From Myxococcales bacterium (lineage in GTDB: Bacteria > Myxococcota_A > Polyangia > Haliangiales > Haliangiaceae), in assembly GCA_028287135.1 (NCBI GenBank), contig JAQBQE010000059.1:1-64000 (forward strand): DNA of 64,000 nucleotides. The letters run 5' to 3'. The position numbers were made by a program, and so were the translations under genes. Under the pieces are notes generated by a model, which made no database searches, had not been told where the DNA came from, and saw only the letters and a list, made by a program, of their open reading frames with translations. Positions 19,343-28,312 of this stretch are shown here, piece by piece (within the stretch, counting starts at the first letter, position 1; each line of letters opens with the position of its first letter).

Positions 19343-20587
19343 ATGAAGAGGGAGCGCGCTGCCACGCTCGCGGTGATCGTCGCCGCTCTCGGGTACTTCG
19401 TCGATATCTACGACCTGATCCTGTTCGGCACGGTCCGCAAGCCGAGCCTGATCGAGCTCGGCTACACGACCGCCGACGAGCTGACGAACCAGGGCCTGTT
19501 CCTGTTCAACATGCAGATGAGCGGGCTTCTCATCGGCGGCATCCTGTGGGGCGTGATCGGTGACAAGCGCGGTCGGCTGTCCGTGCTGTTCGGGTCAATC
19601 ATCACGTACTCGCTCGCCAACCTGGCGAACGGCGCCGTCGACACCATCGAGCAGTACGCGATTTGCCGGCTGGTCGCGGGCATCGGCCTCGCCGGAGAGC
19701 TCGGCGCTGGCATCACGCTGGTCAGCGAGCTGATGGACAAGCGGACGCGTGGGATCGCGACCGCGATCGTCGCCGGCGTCGGCATCTGTGGCGGCGTCGC
19801 GGCAGGTATCGTCGGTGGCGGTGTCCCCGCGATCTGGGAGGGCGCGTCGTGGCGGAACGCGTATTACGTCGGCGGCGGCATGGGGCTCGCGCTCCTGCTG
19901 CTGCGGATCGGTGTCGTCGAGTCGGGGATGTTCAAGACCACCGCGGCGACCACCGTGTCGCGCGGTAACTTTCTCTCGCTGTTCTCGAACCGACGCCGGG
20001 TCGTTCGCTACCTGTCGCTGATCGCCGTCGGGGTTCCCGTCTGGTACGTCGTCGGCATCCTGATCACGTTCTGCGATCGGATCGGTGGCGAGCTCGGCCT
20101 CCACCCCGAGCCACGCCCGGCGACCGCGCTGATGTTCTGCTACGCCGGGCTCGCGTTCGGAGATGTCGGCTCCGGTCTGGTCAGTCAGTGGCTCACGTCG
20201 CGGCGGCGCGCGCTCGCGATCTTCGTCTCGATGACGGCGCTCAGCATCGTCGCGTACTTCGTTCTCGGAGGCGTGTCGAGCTCCGTGTTCTACGGCCTGT
20301 GCAGCCTGATGGGGCTCAGTGCCGGCTACTGGGCCGTGTTCGTCACCACCGCGGCCGAGCAGTTCGGCACCAACCTGCGCGCCACCGTCGCGACCACCAC
20401 CCCGAACTTCGTGCGCGGCTCCGCGGTCCTCCTCGCGCTCGGGTTCCAGGAGTTGAGCCGACCGCTGGGAATCGTCGGCGCGGCGGCCGGCGTGGGCGTG
20501 TTCGCGATCGGCCTCGCGATCCTAGGCCTGTTCGGGCTTCGCGAGACGTTCGGCGTCGATCTCGACTACGTCGAGACCGACAGCTAG
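19343..20587 (+). CDS. Major facilitator superfamily transporter
   Basis: A 414-residue transporter with about 12 hydrophobic segments. The MFS loop 2-3 motif is present (GVIGDKRGRLSVLFGS), as is a charged first helix (GYFVDIYDLILFG) typical of metabolite:H+ symporters. Substrate cannot be told from the sequence. I start at ATG 19343 because 36 bases further upstream the frame enters the divergent PEP-synthase-like gene. Only about 20 bases separate the two starts. A TATAAC sits six bases before this ATG, so the message may be nearly leaderless. The stop codon lies in the shared CTAG at 20584-20587. Confidence 0.88.
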   Translation: MKRERAATLAVIVAALGYFVDIYDLILFGTVRKPSLIELGYTTADELTNQGLFLFNMQMSGLLIGGILWGVIGDKRGRLSVLFGSIITYSLANLANGAVDTIEQYAICRLVAGIGLAGELGAGITLVSELMDKRTRGIATAIVAGVGICGGVAAGIVGGGVPAIWEGASWRNAYYVGGGMGLALLLLRIGVVESGMFKTTAATTVSRGNFLSLFSNRRRVVRYLSLIAVGVPVWYVVGILITFCDRIGGELGLHPEPRPATALMFCYAGLAFGDVGSGLVSQWLTSRRRALAIFVSMTALSIVAYFVLGGVSSSVFYGLCSLMGLSAGYWAVFVTTAAEQFGTNLRATVATTTPNFVRGSAVLLALGFQELSRPLGIVGAAAGVGVFAIGLAILGLFGLRETFGVDLDYVETDS

Positions 20588-21120
20588 CGGGGCAGGGTGA
20601 TGTTCGGGATCCGACCACCCGCGGTGGCGCCGTCACCGTTCGGGATGAACGCCATCATGCTGGTCGTGTTCGCGCCGGTGTACCGGAAGATGAACTGGTC
20701 GCCGCTCGCCGCGTCGATCGCCGGTGCCACGACATCGAGCTCGTACGGCTGCGCGCGGAAGCTGCCACCCGGCAACGGATCGAAGTGCTGCATCCAGGTC
20801 GCGAGCGTCGTGTCGCCACCTGCGTGCCGGTGCACGAGGTCGAACGTGACGTCGACGGACCGGATGATGATCGCGTCGACGATCACGTGATAGGTGCCCG
20901 CAGGCACGCTGTCCTTCAGCGTGAACTCAGCTTCGAGAGACCCGCCGGGCCCCACACCAGGTGCTCAAAAGGGTATCGGCTCTTCGTCGACGAGCTTGAC
21001 CTGGAGCTCGGAGCCGTCGAGCGCGAGCCACAGCACCGCGGGGTTGCCCTCTTCATCGGACGGACACCCGGCGAGGAACGCGCCCGAGACGATGGCGAGG
21101 GCGAGGAGCGGTGCCTTCAT
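20584..21120 (-). pseudogene. Lipoprotein frame split by an in-frame TGA
   Basis: From ATG 21120 the frame reads a lipoprotein signal (SGAFLAGCPS) and 51 residues ending EEPIPF, then TGA at 20965-20967. The same frame continues without a shift for another 126 codons to 20584, including a beta-rich domain with FIPNGDGATAGGRIPNI. A GTG at 20955 could restart translation but would give a protein with no signal. Three readings are possible: a nonsense mutation in one gene, a real 51-residue lipoprotein followed by a decayed one, or recoding. There is no redox motif at the TGA and I see no convincing SECIS hairpin. The first ATG overlaps the methyltransferase stop by four bases. Confidence 0.6.
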
Positions 21121-21755
21121 TTCTTGGGAGCGGCGTCAGGGGCGACGAACACGGCGATGAAGTGCGTCGTCACGGGGGCCGACTCTGATTGCAGCACGAG
21201 GCCTGCCTTCTGGCCAGCCGCCATCGACTTCGCGCGGTGGTGGATGCGGTTCGAGATCACGATCCGCCCGTTCGGCTTGAGCGCCGCGGTCGCGGCCTTG
21301 AGCCAGCCGACCGGATCGCTGAAGTAGTGGTCGACCTCGGCGAGCAGGATCGCGTCGTACGCGCCGGCCTCGAGTCCCGGGGTTTCTGAACCGACGACAC
21401 GGCGCTCGACGACCTCCGCGAGTCCGGCCGCAGCAAGTCTCTGATACAGCAGCTCGAGGACGGCGCCATCGATGTCGGTCGCGACGACCGTGCCGTTCGG
21501 TGCCACCGCGCGTGCGAGATGCACGGTCAGAAGCCCCGTCCCGGCGCCGACATCCGCGACGCGGGAACCCGCCTTGATGCCGAGGGCCTCGATCACCTTC
21601 TCGGGGCGGCGCTCGGCATCGAACCGCGCCTGCTCGCGCTGCGTATCGTCGTTCGATCTCGCAGAGCCCGAGGTCGTGGAACCCGCGGCGCCAGCGTCCT
21701 CCTTCTTCCCGCACGCTGCGACGAGCAGCAGCAAGCAGACGACGGCGTGACGCAT
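21117..21755 (-). CDS. Lipoprotein-anchored SAM-dependent methyltransferase-like protein
   Basis: A 212-residue protein with a lipoprotein signal (VCLLLLVAACGKK), a Ser/Gly linker, then a class I methyltransferase fold. Motif I is VADVGAGTGLLTVHLA, the acidic end of strand 2 is VVATDIDG, and motif post-I is YDAILLAEVDHYFSDP. A methyltransferase exported to the envelope is unusual because SAM is cytosolic. It matches a group of exported methyltransferase-like proteins in deltaproteobacteria whose role is not known to me. The stop overlaps the next ATG (ATGA), so the two are cotranslated. ATG 21755 is chosen because it starts the signal peptide. Confidence 0.8.
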   Translation of the reverse strand: MRHAVVCLLLLVAACGKKEDAGAAGSTTSGSARSNDDTQREQARFDAERRPEKVIEALGIKAGSRVADVGAGTGLLTVHLARAVAPNGTVVATDIDGAVLELLYQRLAAAGLAEVVERRVVGSETPGLEAGAYDAILLAEVDHYFSDPVGWLKAATAALKPNGRIVISNRIHHRAKSMAAGQKAGLVLQSESAPVTTHFIAVFVAPDAAPKK

Positions 21756-21810
21756 GGGCGTGAGCCTAGCACGCGGGGTTCTGGACCAGCCTGTGACGAA
21801 CTGCGAACCA

Positions 21811-21846
21811 AATGAAAACAGGGCCACGGATTTCTCCGGGGCCCTG
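21811..21846 (-). terminator. Rho-independent terminator of the exported-protein operon
   Basis: On the minus strand a 7-bp stem (CAGGGCC paired with GGCCCTG, at 21840-21846 and 21819-21825) encloses a 14-base loop that can pair further. It is followed directly by TTTTCATTT. It begins 42 bases past the stop of the Tat-exported gene at 21888 and is oriented to end that operon, just before the methyltransferase gene starts at 21755. Confidence 0.85.
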
Positions 21847-21887
21847 GTCGATCCGGTCGATCCGAATCGTGCTCGGTCGAGCTGGGT

Positions 21888-23276
21888 CTACAGCTCCTTG
21901 GGGTTACCGAAGTAGTTCGAGATCGTGAGGCCGTTCGCGAATGTCGAGATCGCGCGCTCGTCGCGCTTGGCAATCGCGTAGGCGATCGAGGCCATCGCGT
22001 AGCGTGCGGTCTGCGCGCCGTTGTAGGCGGCGGGCGCGCCCTGGGCATTGAAGCCCTCGGCGGTTCCGTTCGCCTTGACCTGACCGTACCAGCCGCTCTT
22101 CAGGTGACCTGCGCTGTACACGTACACGGTGTTGGTGTTGCCCGGGCTGCCATCCGGCCAGCCGCCGCGCTGCAGCGGGTTCTTCGTCGTGTCGCCGTGG
22201 ATCGAGATCACGGTGTCATCGGCGAGCGCCTTCAGCGTGTTGTCGTCGGTGGTGGCCGTGAGGTCACTCATGAAGCCCTCGAACACCTTCATCAGGGCGG
22301 TCGGGATCGTGTTGACGTCGCCACCATCGAACGCGCCGTGCGGATCGTCGCGCATCGCGGGGAGGACGACCGAGTTGGTCAGGCCCATCTTGAACGCCTT
22401 CACCGTGACGATGAAGGCGCGCGCGATGTTGGTGACGTTCTGCCGCGTGCCGGCCGTGATACCGTAGCGCGCGAGGTCGTCGGGCGTGATCTGCAGCTTG
22501 GCCGACAGGTTGGTCCCGAGGAACTGCGCTGCGCCCTGACCGGTGGTGTACGCCGACTTCGTCGTCGAGCGGTTCGCCGCGCGGTTGAGCTGGATGAACG
22601 CGTCGTAGTGCGCCTTGTAGAGCTGCGCATCGGTCGTCGTCGACAGCAGTCCGCCGGCGCGGGAGGCCGCGCTGTTGAACAAGCCGACGATGCCGTCGCC
22701 GTTGCCGACGTTCGCAGGACGCGCGCCACCCGGAGCGGTGCCGATGTCCGCGTCGCCGATCGTGACGACCGGAATCACCGACGGGACGCCTGCCTGGAGG
22801 GCGGTCGCGATCGAGAAGATGTTGGCGCCGTTGAGGCCCACCACCGACGTCGGGTTGTTCGTGTGGGTCTCGTTCGAGCCGCAGGTGAAGCACGTCACCT
22901 GACGACCGGCCGGGAGGTTCTTCCACGGCGTGTCGGGTCCGAGCGCGAGCGGCCGCGCCGTGCCCTGGGCGAGCGTCGCCATGCCGGGTCGGTGGTAGGC
23001 GAACGTCTGGCTGTTGGCCATCGCGACCTCGACTTGCGGCCACAGCAGGCTGAACCACGCGAGACCGCCGTTGCCGGCGATGATGTGGACCGAGCGCGCC
23101 ATCGCGTTGTCGGACGCCGCGTACGCGAGGTTCTTGTCGACCGTGCCTTCGAGGATGTCGAACACGTTCGAGCGAGAGACGCCGAGTGCCGCACCTGCCG
23201 CGACGCTCCACTTGATGAGAGCGCGGCGGGTGAGCTCGCGCTTCTCGTCACGCTTCGTAAAAGGGGACTTGGCCAT
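21888..23276 (-). CDS. Tat-exported protein resembling DUF1501-type partners
   Basis: A 462-residue protein whose N-terminus carries a twin-arginine signal (TRRALIKWSVAAGAALG). The mature part is rich in Gly, Asn and Thr, with motifs HIIAGNGGLAWFSLLWPQ and VISIHGDTTKNPLQRGGWPDG. Position behind heme-motif lipoproteins is the same as for DUF1501 proteins, but the match is loose and the catalytic role unknown. ATG 23276 has GGAG at the right distance; longer frames upstream lack one. It is the last gene of a four-gene operon (8-base gap from the previous gene) that ends at the terminator near 21840. Confidence 0.75.
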   Translation of the reverse strand: MAKSPFTKRDEKRELTRRALIKWSVAAGAALGVSRSNVFDILEGTVDKNLAYAASDNAMARSVHIIAGNGGLAWFSLLWPQVEVAMANSQTFAYHRPGMATLAQGTARPLALGPDTPWKNLPAGRQVTCFTCGSNETHTNNPTSVVGLNGANIFSIATALQAGVPSVIPVVTIGDADIGTAPGGARPANVGNGDGIVGLFNSAASRAGGLLSTTTDAQLYKAHYDAFIQLNRAANRSTTKSAYTTGQGAAQFLGTNLSAKLQITPDDLARYGITAGTRQNVTNIARAFIVTVKAFKMGLTNSVVLPAMRDDPHGAFDGGDVNTIPTALMKVFEGFMSDLTATTDDNTLKALADDTVISIHGDTTKNPLQRGGWPDGSPGNTNTVYVYSAGHLKSGWYGQVKANGTAEGFNAQGAPAAYNGAQTARYAMASIAYAIAKRDERAISTFANGLTISNYFGNPKEL

Positions 23277-23284
23277 ATGGTCTC

Positions 23285-23968
23285 CTACTCGCAGGTGTAA
23301 GCCGCAGCCATGAGGGCCGCGACGGCAAGGCGCTGACCGACGGCAGGTGTCGATGCGCGCTGGATGGTCAAGTTGCAGAGGTCGAGGTGCGCGGCCTCGG
23401 CGGGAACGCCGATCAAGCAGGTGATACCGCTCGCCTCGCACTGGTTGCTCGCGTTGAACAGGGACGCGGACTGACCGTTCACCTTGCAGCGCTCGAGGTT
23501 CGGCACCGCGGCGATGATCTCGGGAGCCGCTGCGGCGAAGATGTCGAACGAGCGCGATGCGCCGGAGGTCGAGATCGAGATGTTCTCGCGGATCCGGTTG
23601 GCGAAGTTCGGCGCGCCCATCGCGTTGTCACCGGTCGCGTAGAGCTGACCGGCCGACAGGTTCGTCGTGCTGCCGACGTTGACGCCGACCGATGCGAGCA
23701 CGGCGCCAAAGGTCCGGTAGCGAACCTTGGGACAGCTGTGGACCTTCGACGTGTAGCGTGGCGGACCTTCCTTGGTCAGTCGATCGACGAGCTCCCACGG
23801 GGAGATGCCGTCGTTCATGTGATCGAAGGTGTTGGTCTCGTTGCCCGAGGTCGAGCCTGCGGGGGGAGTGTTCTCGTCGGGCGTCTCGATGTCATCGCTG
23901 GTGCACGCGGCAACAGCGAGGCCGAGTGACGCGACCAGGATCGTTTGCTTGAATCCAGAGTGGGTCAT
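23285..23968 (-). CDS. Small exported lipoprotein of the CXXCH operon
   Basis: A 227-residue lipoprotein (signal LVASLGLAVAACTSDD), then an acidic linker. The mature domain has five further Cys residues, in VHSCPKVRY, ERCKVNGQ, NQCEAS, ITCLIG and LDLCNL, but no CXXCH. I do not recognise the family. ATG 23968 is preceded by AGGAG. It lies between the DUF1549-like lipoprotein and the Tat substrate with gaps of 10 and 8 bases, so it is very likely made with them and may be a structural partner in the same envelope complex. Confidence 0.75.
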   Translation of the reverse strand: MTHSGFKQTILVASLGLAVAACTSDDIETPDENTPPAGSTSGNETNTFDHMNDGISPWELVDRLTKEGPPRYTSKVHSCPKVRYRTFGAVLASVGVNVGSTTNLSAGQLYATGDNAMGAPNFANRIRENISISTSGASRSFDIFAAAAPEIIAAVPNLERCKVNGQSASLFNASNQCEASGITCLIGVPAEAAHLDLCNLTIQRASTPAVGQRLAVAALMAAAYTCE

Positions 23969-23978
23969 CGGCTTCTCC

Positions 23979-25145
23979 TCAGAACTTGACGAAGTCGTCG
24001 CTGGTGTAGACCGCATAGATGAGGTCCTTCATCTTGTGGCCGCTCGCGGTGAAGGCATCGAGCTGCGTCTGGATGGTCTCGACCGGGACCTCCTGCAGCG
24101 TGTCGACGATGTCGGTCTTGCCGAGGGCCCAGTTCCAGACTCGAGCGACGCCGCACTTGGCGACCGCAGGATCGGCGGCCATCGCCGTGCCGAGGCCCTG
24201 GAGGTTCGCGGCCGGAACGCCGAACCGCCACGCGGTGGCTTCGCCCGCCGGGAGGTAGTCGGTCATCTGCGCCATCGGTGCGCCGTCGAGCGGAGTCGGA
24301 ACCGCGATCGCGGTCTGGTAGACGCCATCCTCGTCGTAGTTCGCGAACAGCGGCGCGATGTGGTTGATCGTCTGGTGGCAGTTCGCACAGACGACCGCGG
24401 ACACGTCCTGGAAGTCGACGCGGCCGGTCGCCAGACCGGAGATGCTCTGGAACGGCCACACCCCGATGTACGGTGACGCGCCACCGACGTCGGTCGGCGT
24501 GGCACTGATCTCGACCGGGAACTTGGTGCAGTCGAAGGTCTCCTGCACCCAGCGAACGCGCCGGAACGCGAAGTTCGAGAAGTAGTGCTTCATCGCGCCC
24601 GGGTCGGTGATCACGCCGGCCGTCGGGCCCGTGCCCGCGCAGCTGGCCGGGGTGAACGCCGCGGTACCCTGGTCGAACGTCGGGCAGGTGTTCTGGGTTG
24701 CCGTGAACAGCTCGAGGTACGAGCGGTTCTCGACGGACAGCTGGGCCGCGAACGCCGGAGCAGCATCGAGCTCCGCGGTCTCACCCATCTTGAAGGTGTC
24801 GCGCCAGAAGTAGAACATCTGCTTCGCGAACGCCGGCCGATCCATGTACGCACGGACCAGGGTCTCGTACGCGGTCTTCTTGGCGGCGATGTCGGCGGCG
24901 TCCTTGATCGAGTTGATCTCGGTCACCGTCGGCAAGTCGCCGGACAGGCGAAGTGCAGCGATCCGGAGCGCGGCGTTGTAATCGATTTCGCGGGTGCCGA
25001 GGAGTTGATCCCATTCGTCCGTGGGGCCACCCGTGCCAGCATCCTCGCCCACCGTGTCGTCTCCCGACGTCGATGGGTCGTTGCTGCTGCACGCAGGCAC
25101 CGCGAAGGAGGTCGCGGCTACAAGCAAGATTGAGATCCTCTTCAT
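23979..25145 (-). CDS. CXXCH lipoprotein resembling DUF1549/DUF1588 cytochrome-type proteins
   Basis: A 388-residue lipoprotein (SILLVAATSFAVPACSSND). The N-terminal helical part has the DUF1549-like pattern LSGDLPTVTEINSIKDA followed by YETLVRAYMDRPAFAKQMF. The C-terminal part has one heme-c motif, CANCHQTINHIAPLFANYD, and a GLGTAMAADPAVAKCGVARVWNW segment like DUF1588/DUF1585. These domains are best known in planctomycete-type cytochromes of unknown substrate. ATG 25145 has GAGGAG upstream. It is the second gene in the operon, 8 bases after the double-CXXCH lipoprotein. Confidence 0.8.
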   Translation of the reverse strand: MKRISILLVAATSFAVPACSSNDPSTSGDDTVGEDAGTGGPTDEWDQLLGTREIDYNAALRIAALRLSGDLPTVTEINSIKDAADIAAKKTAYETLVRAYMDRPAFAKQMFYFWRDTFKMGETAELDAAPAFAAQLSVENRSYLELFTATQNTCPTFDQGTAAFTPASCAGTGPTAGVITDPGAMKHYFSNFAFRRVRWVQETFDCTKFPVEISATPTDVGGASPYIGVWPFQSISGLATGRVDFQDVSAVVCANCHQTINHIAPLFANYDEDGVYQTAIAVPTPLDGAPMAQMTDYLPAGEATAWRFGVPAANLQGLGTAMAADPAVAKCGVARVWNWALGKTDIVDTLQEVPVETIQTQLDAFTASGHKMKDLIYAVYTSDDFVKF

Positions 25146-25153
25146 GGGGCTCC

Positions 25154-26323
25154 TCAAGGGGCTACTTTCTCGGCGTTGATCCAGATCAAGACGGGGTTCT
25201 TGAATGCGTTGAACTGAGCTGCATCCGGGAACCTGAACGGGTGGTTGTTGTTGGCGGGGTCGGCCGCGAGGAACACGCCGCTCTGGTCCGGCGTCGTCAG
25301 GTTGACGCGCGTCAGGATCTGGTTGCACGCGAGGGTCACCATCGCGTCATCGGGCGAGTTGACGCCGGTGATGTTCATCGCCGACGTGGCGTTCGCGTTG
25401 GCACCCGCGTGGCAGCTCGCGCAGCTCGCCTGGAACCGCGGCGCGGCGTTGGTCTTGAACTCCGCGACGGTCTTGCAGCCACCACCACCAACACCGCCCG
25501 GGCCCGGGCCGACCGTGTCGGGCTGGTAGGCCTTCACGATCTTGAACAGCACCGAGATCTTGTCCGTCGCGAGGAAGTTCACGAATGCTGCGGTGCCGCC
25601 CTGGAGCTGCTCCGCCGGAGCGTTGCCCATCAGGTTCAGCTTCACGTTGTAGAAGCGATCGATCTGGTCGGGCTTCGCGTCGCTGCCATCGGCGGGATAC
25701 GACGCGAACAGCGGGTGCTCGAGGTACACGCCATCGGCGCCCGGGATGATGCTCAGCTGGTTGAGGTAGAGGCCCGAGCCGAGTGCCTGGGCGACGAAGT
25801 GGAGCTTGGCGCCGGGCAGACCGACCTCGGTCAGGTCGATGTCATTGGTCGGGCAGGTCGGGGCGGGCGGCGTACCGCTCGTGCAAATCGCCGGGGTGAA
25901 CGGCGTGGTCTCGAGGTTCGCCGTGGGGTCGCTCTCCCCAGGGTCGGGCTGCGCGTCCTTCTCGGCGCGGATCCACTCGAGGACATCCGAGGTCTCGGTC
26001 GCGGTGAGCGACGGACCCTCGTGCGGACCCTTGGTCAGGATGCGCGACGACTGCGGGGCGCTGAGGTTGATGACGGCGGGCTCGAACCCGATGATCCGGG
26101 CGCGGATCTCGAGGTCGTCGGCGCCGATGAGAAAGTCCGTGTTCGGTCGCTGGCCGGCGTGGCATCCGACGCAGCTCGTGTTGAGGACGGGGCCGGCCTT
26201 CTCGGCCCACATCCGGCGAGCGAGCGTCTCTTCCGGGGTGAGGCCTGAAGGGTCCCCACCGATGAGGCCGGTACAGCCGACCATCGTGAGCAGCGCGATC
26301 GCGCCGACCGAGAGCCGCACCAT
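25154..26323 (-). CDS. Double-CXXCH lipoprotein, first gene of exported operon
   Basis: About 389 residues with a lipoprotein signal (VGAIALLTMVGCTGLIGG). Two heme-c motifs, TSCVGCHAGQ near the start and ASCASCHAGA near residue 290, each begin a domain of the cytochrome-c type that ends ...ILTKGPHEG / LAADPANNNHPF and VLEWIRAEK / LIWINAEK. The two halves therefore look like a duplicated cytochrome-like unit. The start is uncertain: ATG 26323 gives the best lipoprotein signal, but ATG 26353 and 26443 are in frame and none has a strong ribosome site. It heads the operon running to 21888. Confidence 0.78.
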   Translation of the reverse strand: MVRLSVGAIALLTMVGCTGLIGGDPSGLTPEETLARRMWAEKAGPVLNTSCVGCHAGQRPNTDFLIGADDLEIRARIIGFEPAVINLSAPQSSRILTKGPHEGPSLTATETSDVLEWIRAEKDAQPDPGESDPTANLETTPFTPAICTSGTPPAPTCPTNDIDLTEVGLPGAKLHFVAQALGSGLYLNQLSIIPGADGVYLEHPLFASYPADGSDAKPDQIDRFYNVKLNLMGNAPAEQLQGGTAAFVNFLATDKISVLFKIVKAYQPDTVGPGPGGVGGGGCKTVAEFKTNAAPRFQASCASCHAGANANATSAMNITGVNSPDDAMVTLACNQILTRVNLTTPDQSGVFLAADPANNNHPFRFPDAAQFNAFKNPVLIWINAEKVAP

Positions 26324-26645
26324 GTTGAGCTGGCGAACCAGCGTCGCCAGCATGGCTTTACGCGACCCGAGCCCAGCCCCGACCCGTCGATCGAGGGGCG
26401 AGAGAGCGCTGTACGAACGGAGTCGAGCCAGCATGTGTTCCATCGTACAGCAACGGTTGTGCCGGTCGGGATCACCCCCTCGAGGTTTCGAATCACAATT
26501 GAAACTCAACGGTTAGCGCACATCGAGTAATCTGTGCATGAGGTTGCACACCCCAGTGAGGTCAGTTGTTCCCATCTGCGCAAGTGACTGAATCTACATG
26601 GCCATGATGTGCAAGAATCATAGGTTGGGTGTAGTTCGAGGTCGG
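26324..26645. promoter_or_regulatory. Divergent control region with GTTTC/GAAAC palindrome
   Basis: This 322-base gap separates the exported CXXCH operon (left) from the SGNH-like lipoprotein (right). It is AT-richer than its surroundings from about 26480 to 26640. A 21-base inverted repeat, GTTTC and GAAAC arms around GAATCACAATT, lies at 26485-26505. It could be an operator for the leftward operon, whose translational start is unsettled. No other gene is seen. Confidence 0.45.
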
Positions 26646-27404
26646 ATGACGTGGTTCGCTGTCCTCGTGGGCGTGGCGGCCTGCCATGGCTCGGCCCCGA
26701 CGCCGGTGGCGGTTCCCCCCGGTCCTGCGCTACCGACTGCGCGGATCGCGATCGTCGGCGCGAGCGTCTCGGCCGGGTTCGGGGGAACGCCGTTTGGCGA
26801 TGCGTTCACCCAGGCAGCCAGGGGGTCGGTGATCGAGAGCCAGGCCGACGTCCTCCTGTTCCGCGATCCGATCGGCAACAGCGCCAAGCAGATCGACGCG
26901 GCGATCGCGTTCAAGGCGACCACGATCGTCGCGCTCGATTTTCTGTTCTGGGATGTCTACGGGTCGCCGGATCCGCAGTGGCGTGAACAGGCACTGGCCG
27001 CGGGTCTCGCGCAGCTCGAGCGTGCACGCGCCAGCGGTGCCTGGGTGATCGTCGGCGACATCCCGCACGTCGTGACCGCGGCCGAATGGATGCTCCCGAG
27101 GTCGCAGGTCCCCGATGCGCCGTCGCTGGCAGCGCTCAACGCGAAGATCGTCGCGTGGACCCAGGGCAAGGACCACGTGCTGTTCGTGCCGTTCGCGTCG
27201 TGGGCCGAGCCGCTCGCAGCCGGCGGTGAGATCGAGATCGCACCGGGCGAGAAGGTGCCGGCGACGTCGCTGGTCGCCGTCGATGGTCTGCACGCCAACG
27301 CGCTCGGGGTGTGGACGCTGCTCGACCGTCTCGATCGCCTGATCGAGACGTCGCTGCCCGGGACCCCGAAGGATGCGCTCGTGTTCGTGCGGCCGAAGGA
27401 CTAG
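26646..27404 (+). CDS. SGNH/GDSL-like lipoprotein
   Basis: A 252-residue lipoprotein (FAVLVGVAACHGS). The mature part has an SGNH-hydrolase outline. Block I reads IAIVGASVSAGFGG with Ser where GDS would be. A central AFKATTIVALDFLFWD and VIVGDIPHV follow, and the terminal block is VAVDGLHANALGVW with Asp and His three apart. The block III Asn is not clear. It probably hydrolyses an ester in the periplasm; the substrate is unknown. ATG 26646 has GAGG upstream, better than the ATGs at 26598 and 26604. Its stop and that of the sterol-desaturase-like gene share the CTAG at 27401-27404. Confidence 0.75.
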   Translation: MTWFAVLVGVAACHGSAPTPVAVPPGPALPTARIAIVGASVSAGFGGTPFGDAFTQAARGSVIESQADVLLFRDPIGNSAKQIDAAIAFKATTIVALDFLFWDVYGSPDPQWREQALAAGLAQLERARASGAWVIVGDIPHVVTAAEWMLPRSQVPDAPSLAALNAKIVAWTQGKDHVLFVPFASWAEPLAAGGEIEIAPGEKVPATSLVAVDGLHANALGVWTLLDRLDRLIETSLPGTPKDALVFVRPKD

Positions 27405-28267
27405 CGGCGCAGCGCACGCTGCATCTGCGTGGCGGTCTGCGTCGAACCGTCGTGGCTCCAGCCCGGCGGAGCGAACAGGTAGCCGAGCTTCGCGCCGATC
27501 GTAGGTGCGCGCGCGACGTCCCTGCCGATCGCGGCGACCTCGTGGAAGCCGATCCGCAGCGGGTGGAACGTCTCGATGTCCTTGGTCAGGCCGTAGACGA
27601 CCTTCTCGTCCTCACGCGCGAACGTCCCGAACAGGCGATCCCAGACGATGAAGACGCCCGCGTGATTCTTGTCGAGGTAGGCGACGTTCTTGCCGTGGTG
27701 GACCCGGTGGTGGGACGGCGTGTTCATGATCCACTCGAGCGGACCGAGCCGATCGATCGCCTCGGTGTGGAGCCAGAACTGATAGAGCAGGCTCGCCGCC
27801 TGGGCGGTCAGGATCATCCACGGCGGAAACCCGACGAGCGCGAGCGGCGCCCAGAACAGCGGGCCGGTGAACGGCGTCAGCAGCGGCTGCCGCAGCGCGG
27901 TCGACAGGTTGTAGTGCTGGCTCGAGTGATGGTTGACGTGCGCGGCCCACAGCACGCGCACCTCGTGGTGGAGGCGATGAAACCAGTAGTAACAGAGGTC
28001 CTCGGCGAACAGCAGGACGAGCCACGACCACGCGCCGAGCGCACCGACGATGTCGAGCACGCGGTGCTCGTAGACGAATGCGAATATCGGGATCGAGAGG
28101 AGCTTGGCGCCCGCCGAGATCCCGACGTTGATCAGGCCGAGGGACAGGCTCGCGGCGGTGTCCTTGGCCCCGTAGCCCCGGACGTCGGGGTGCTTGCGCG
28201 CCCACGCGACCTCGAGCACGACCAGCACGATGAAGGCTGGGATCGAATAGAGAACGAGGTTCGACAC
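27401..28267 (-). CDS. Sterol desaturase/fatty acid hydroxylase superfamily protein
   Basis: A 288-residue integral membrane di-iron oxidase. The three His clusters are complete: [22 protein letters not shown] and [12 protein letters not shown]. There are membrane helices at about 5-22, 45-75, 80-95 and 135-165. Members hydroxylate or desaturate lipids such as sterols, fatty acids or alkylglycerols; the actual substrate cannot be read from sequence. The C-terminal 40 residues ([14 protein letters not shown]) resemble those of alkylglycerol monooxygenase-like bacterial proteins. It starts at GTG 28267, 45 bases from the divergent ThDP-enzyme gene, with which it may share control. Confidence 0.88.
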   Translation of the reverse strand: MSNLVLYSIPAFIVLVVLEVAWARKHPDVRGYGAKDTAASLSLGLINVGISAGAKLLSIPIFAFVYEHRVLDIVGALGAWSWLVLLFAEDLCYYWFHRLHHEVRVLWAAHVNHHSSQHYNLSTALRQPLLTPFTGPLFWAPLALVGFPPWMILTAQAASLLYQFWLHTEAIDRLGPLEWIMNTPSHHRVHHGKNVAYLDKNHAGVFIVWDRLFGTFAREDEKVVYGLTKDIETFHPLRIGFHEVAAIGRDVARAPTIGAKLGYLFAPPGWSHDGSTQTATQMQRALRR

Positions 28268-28312
28268 CCGGGACCCTTTCCCAGGCTAGCACGGCGCGCG
28301 AGACTGCCCGCC

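Noticed and set aside
20965..20967. Second in-frame TGA considered as selenocysteine
   Set aside because: There is no Cys or redox motif near it and no convincing hairpin downstream, unlike the site at 35648. Nonsense mutation or separate genes is simpler.
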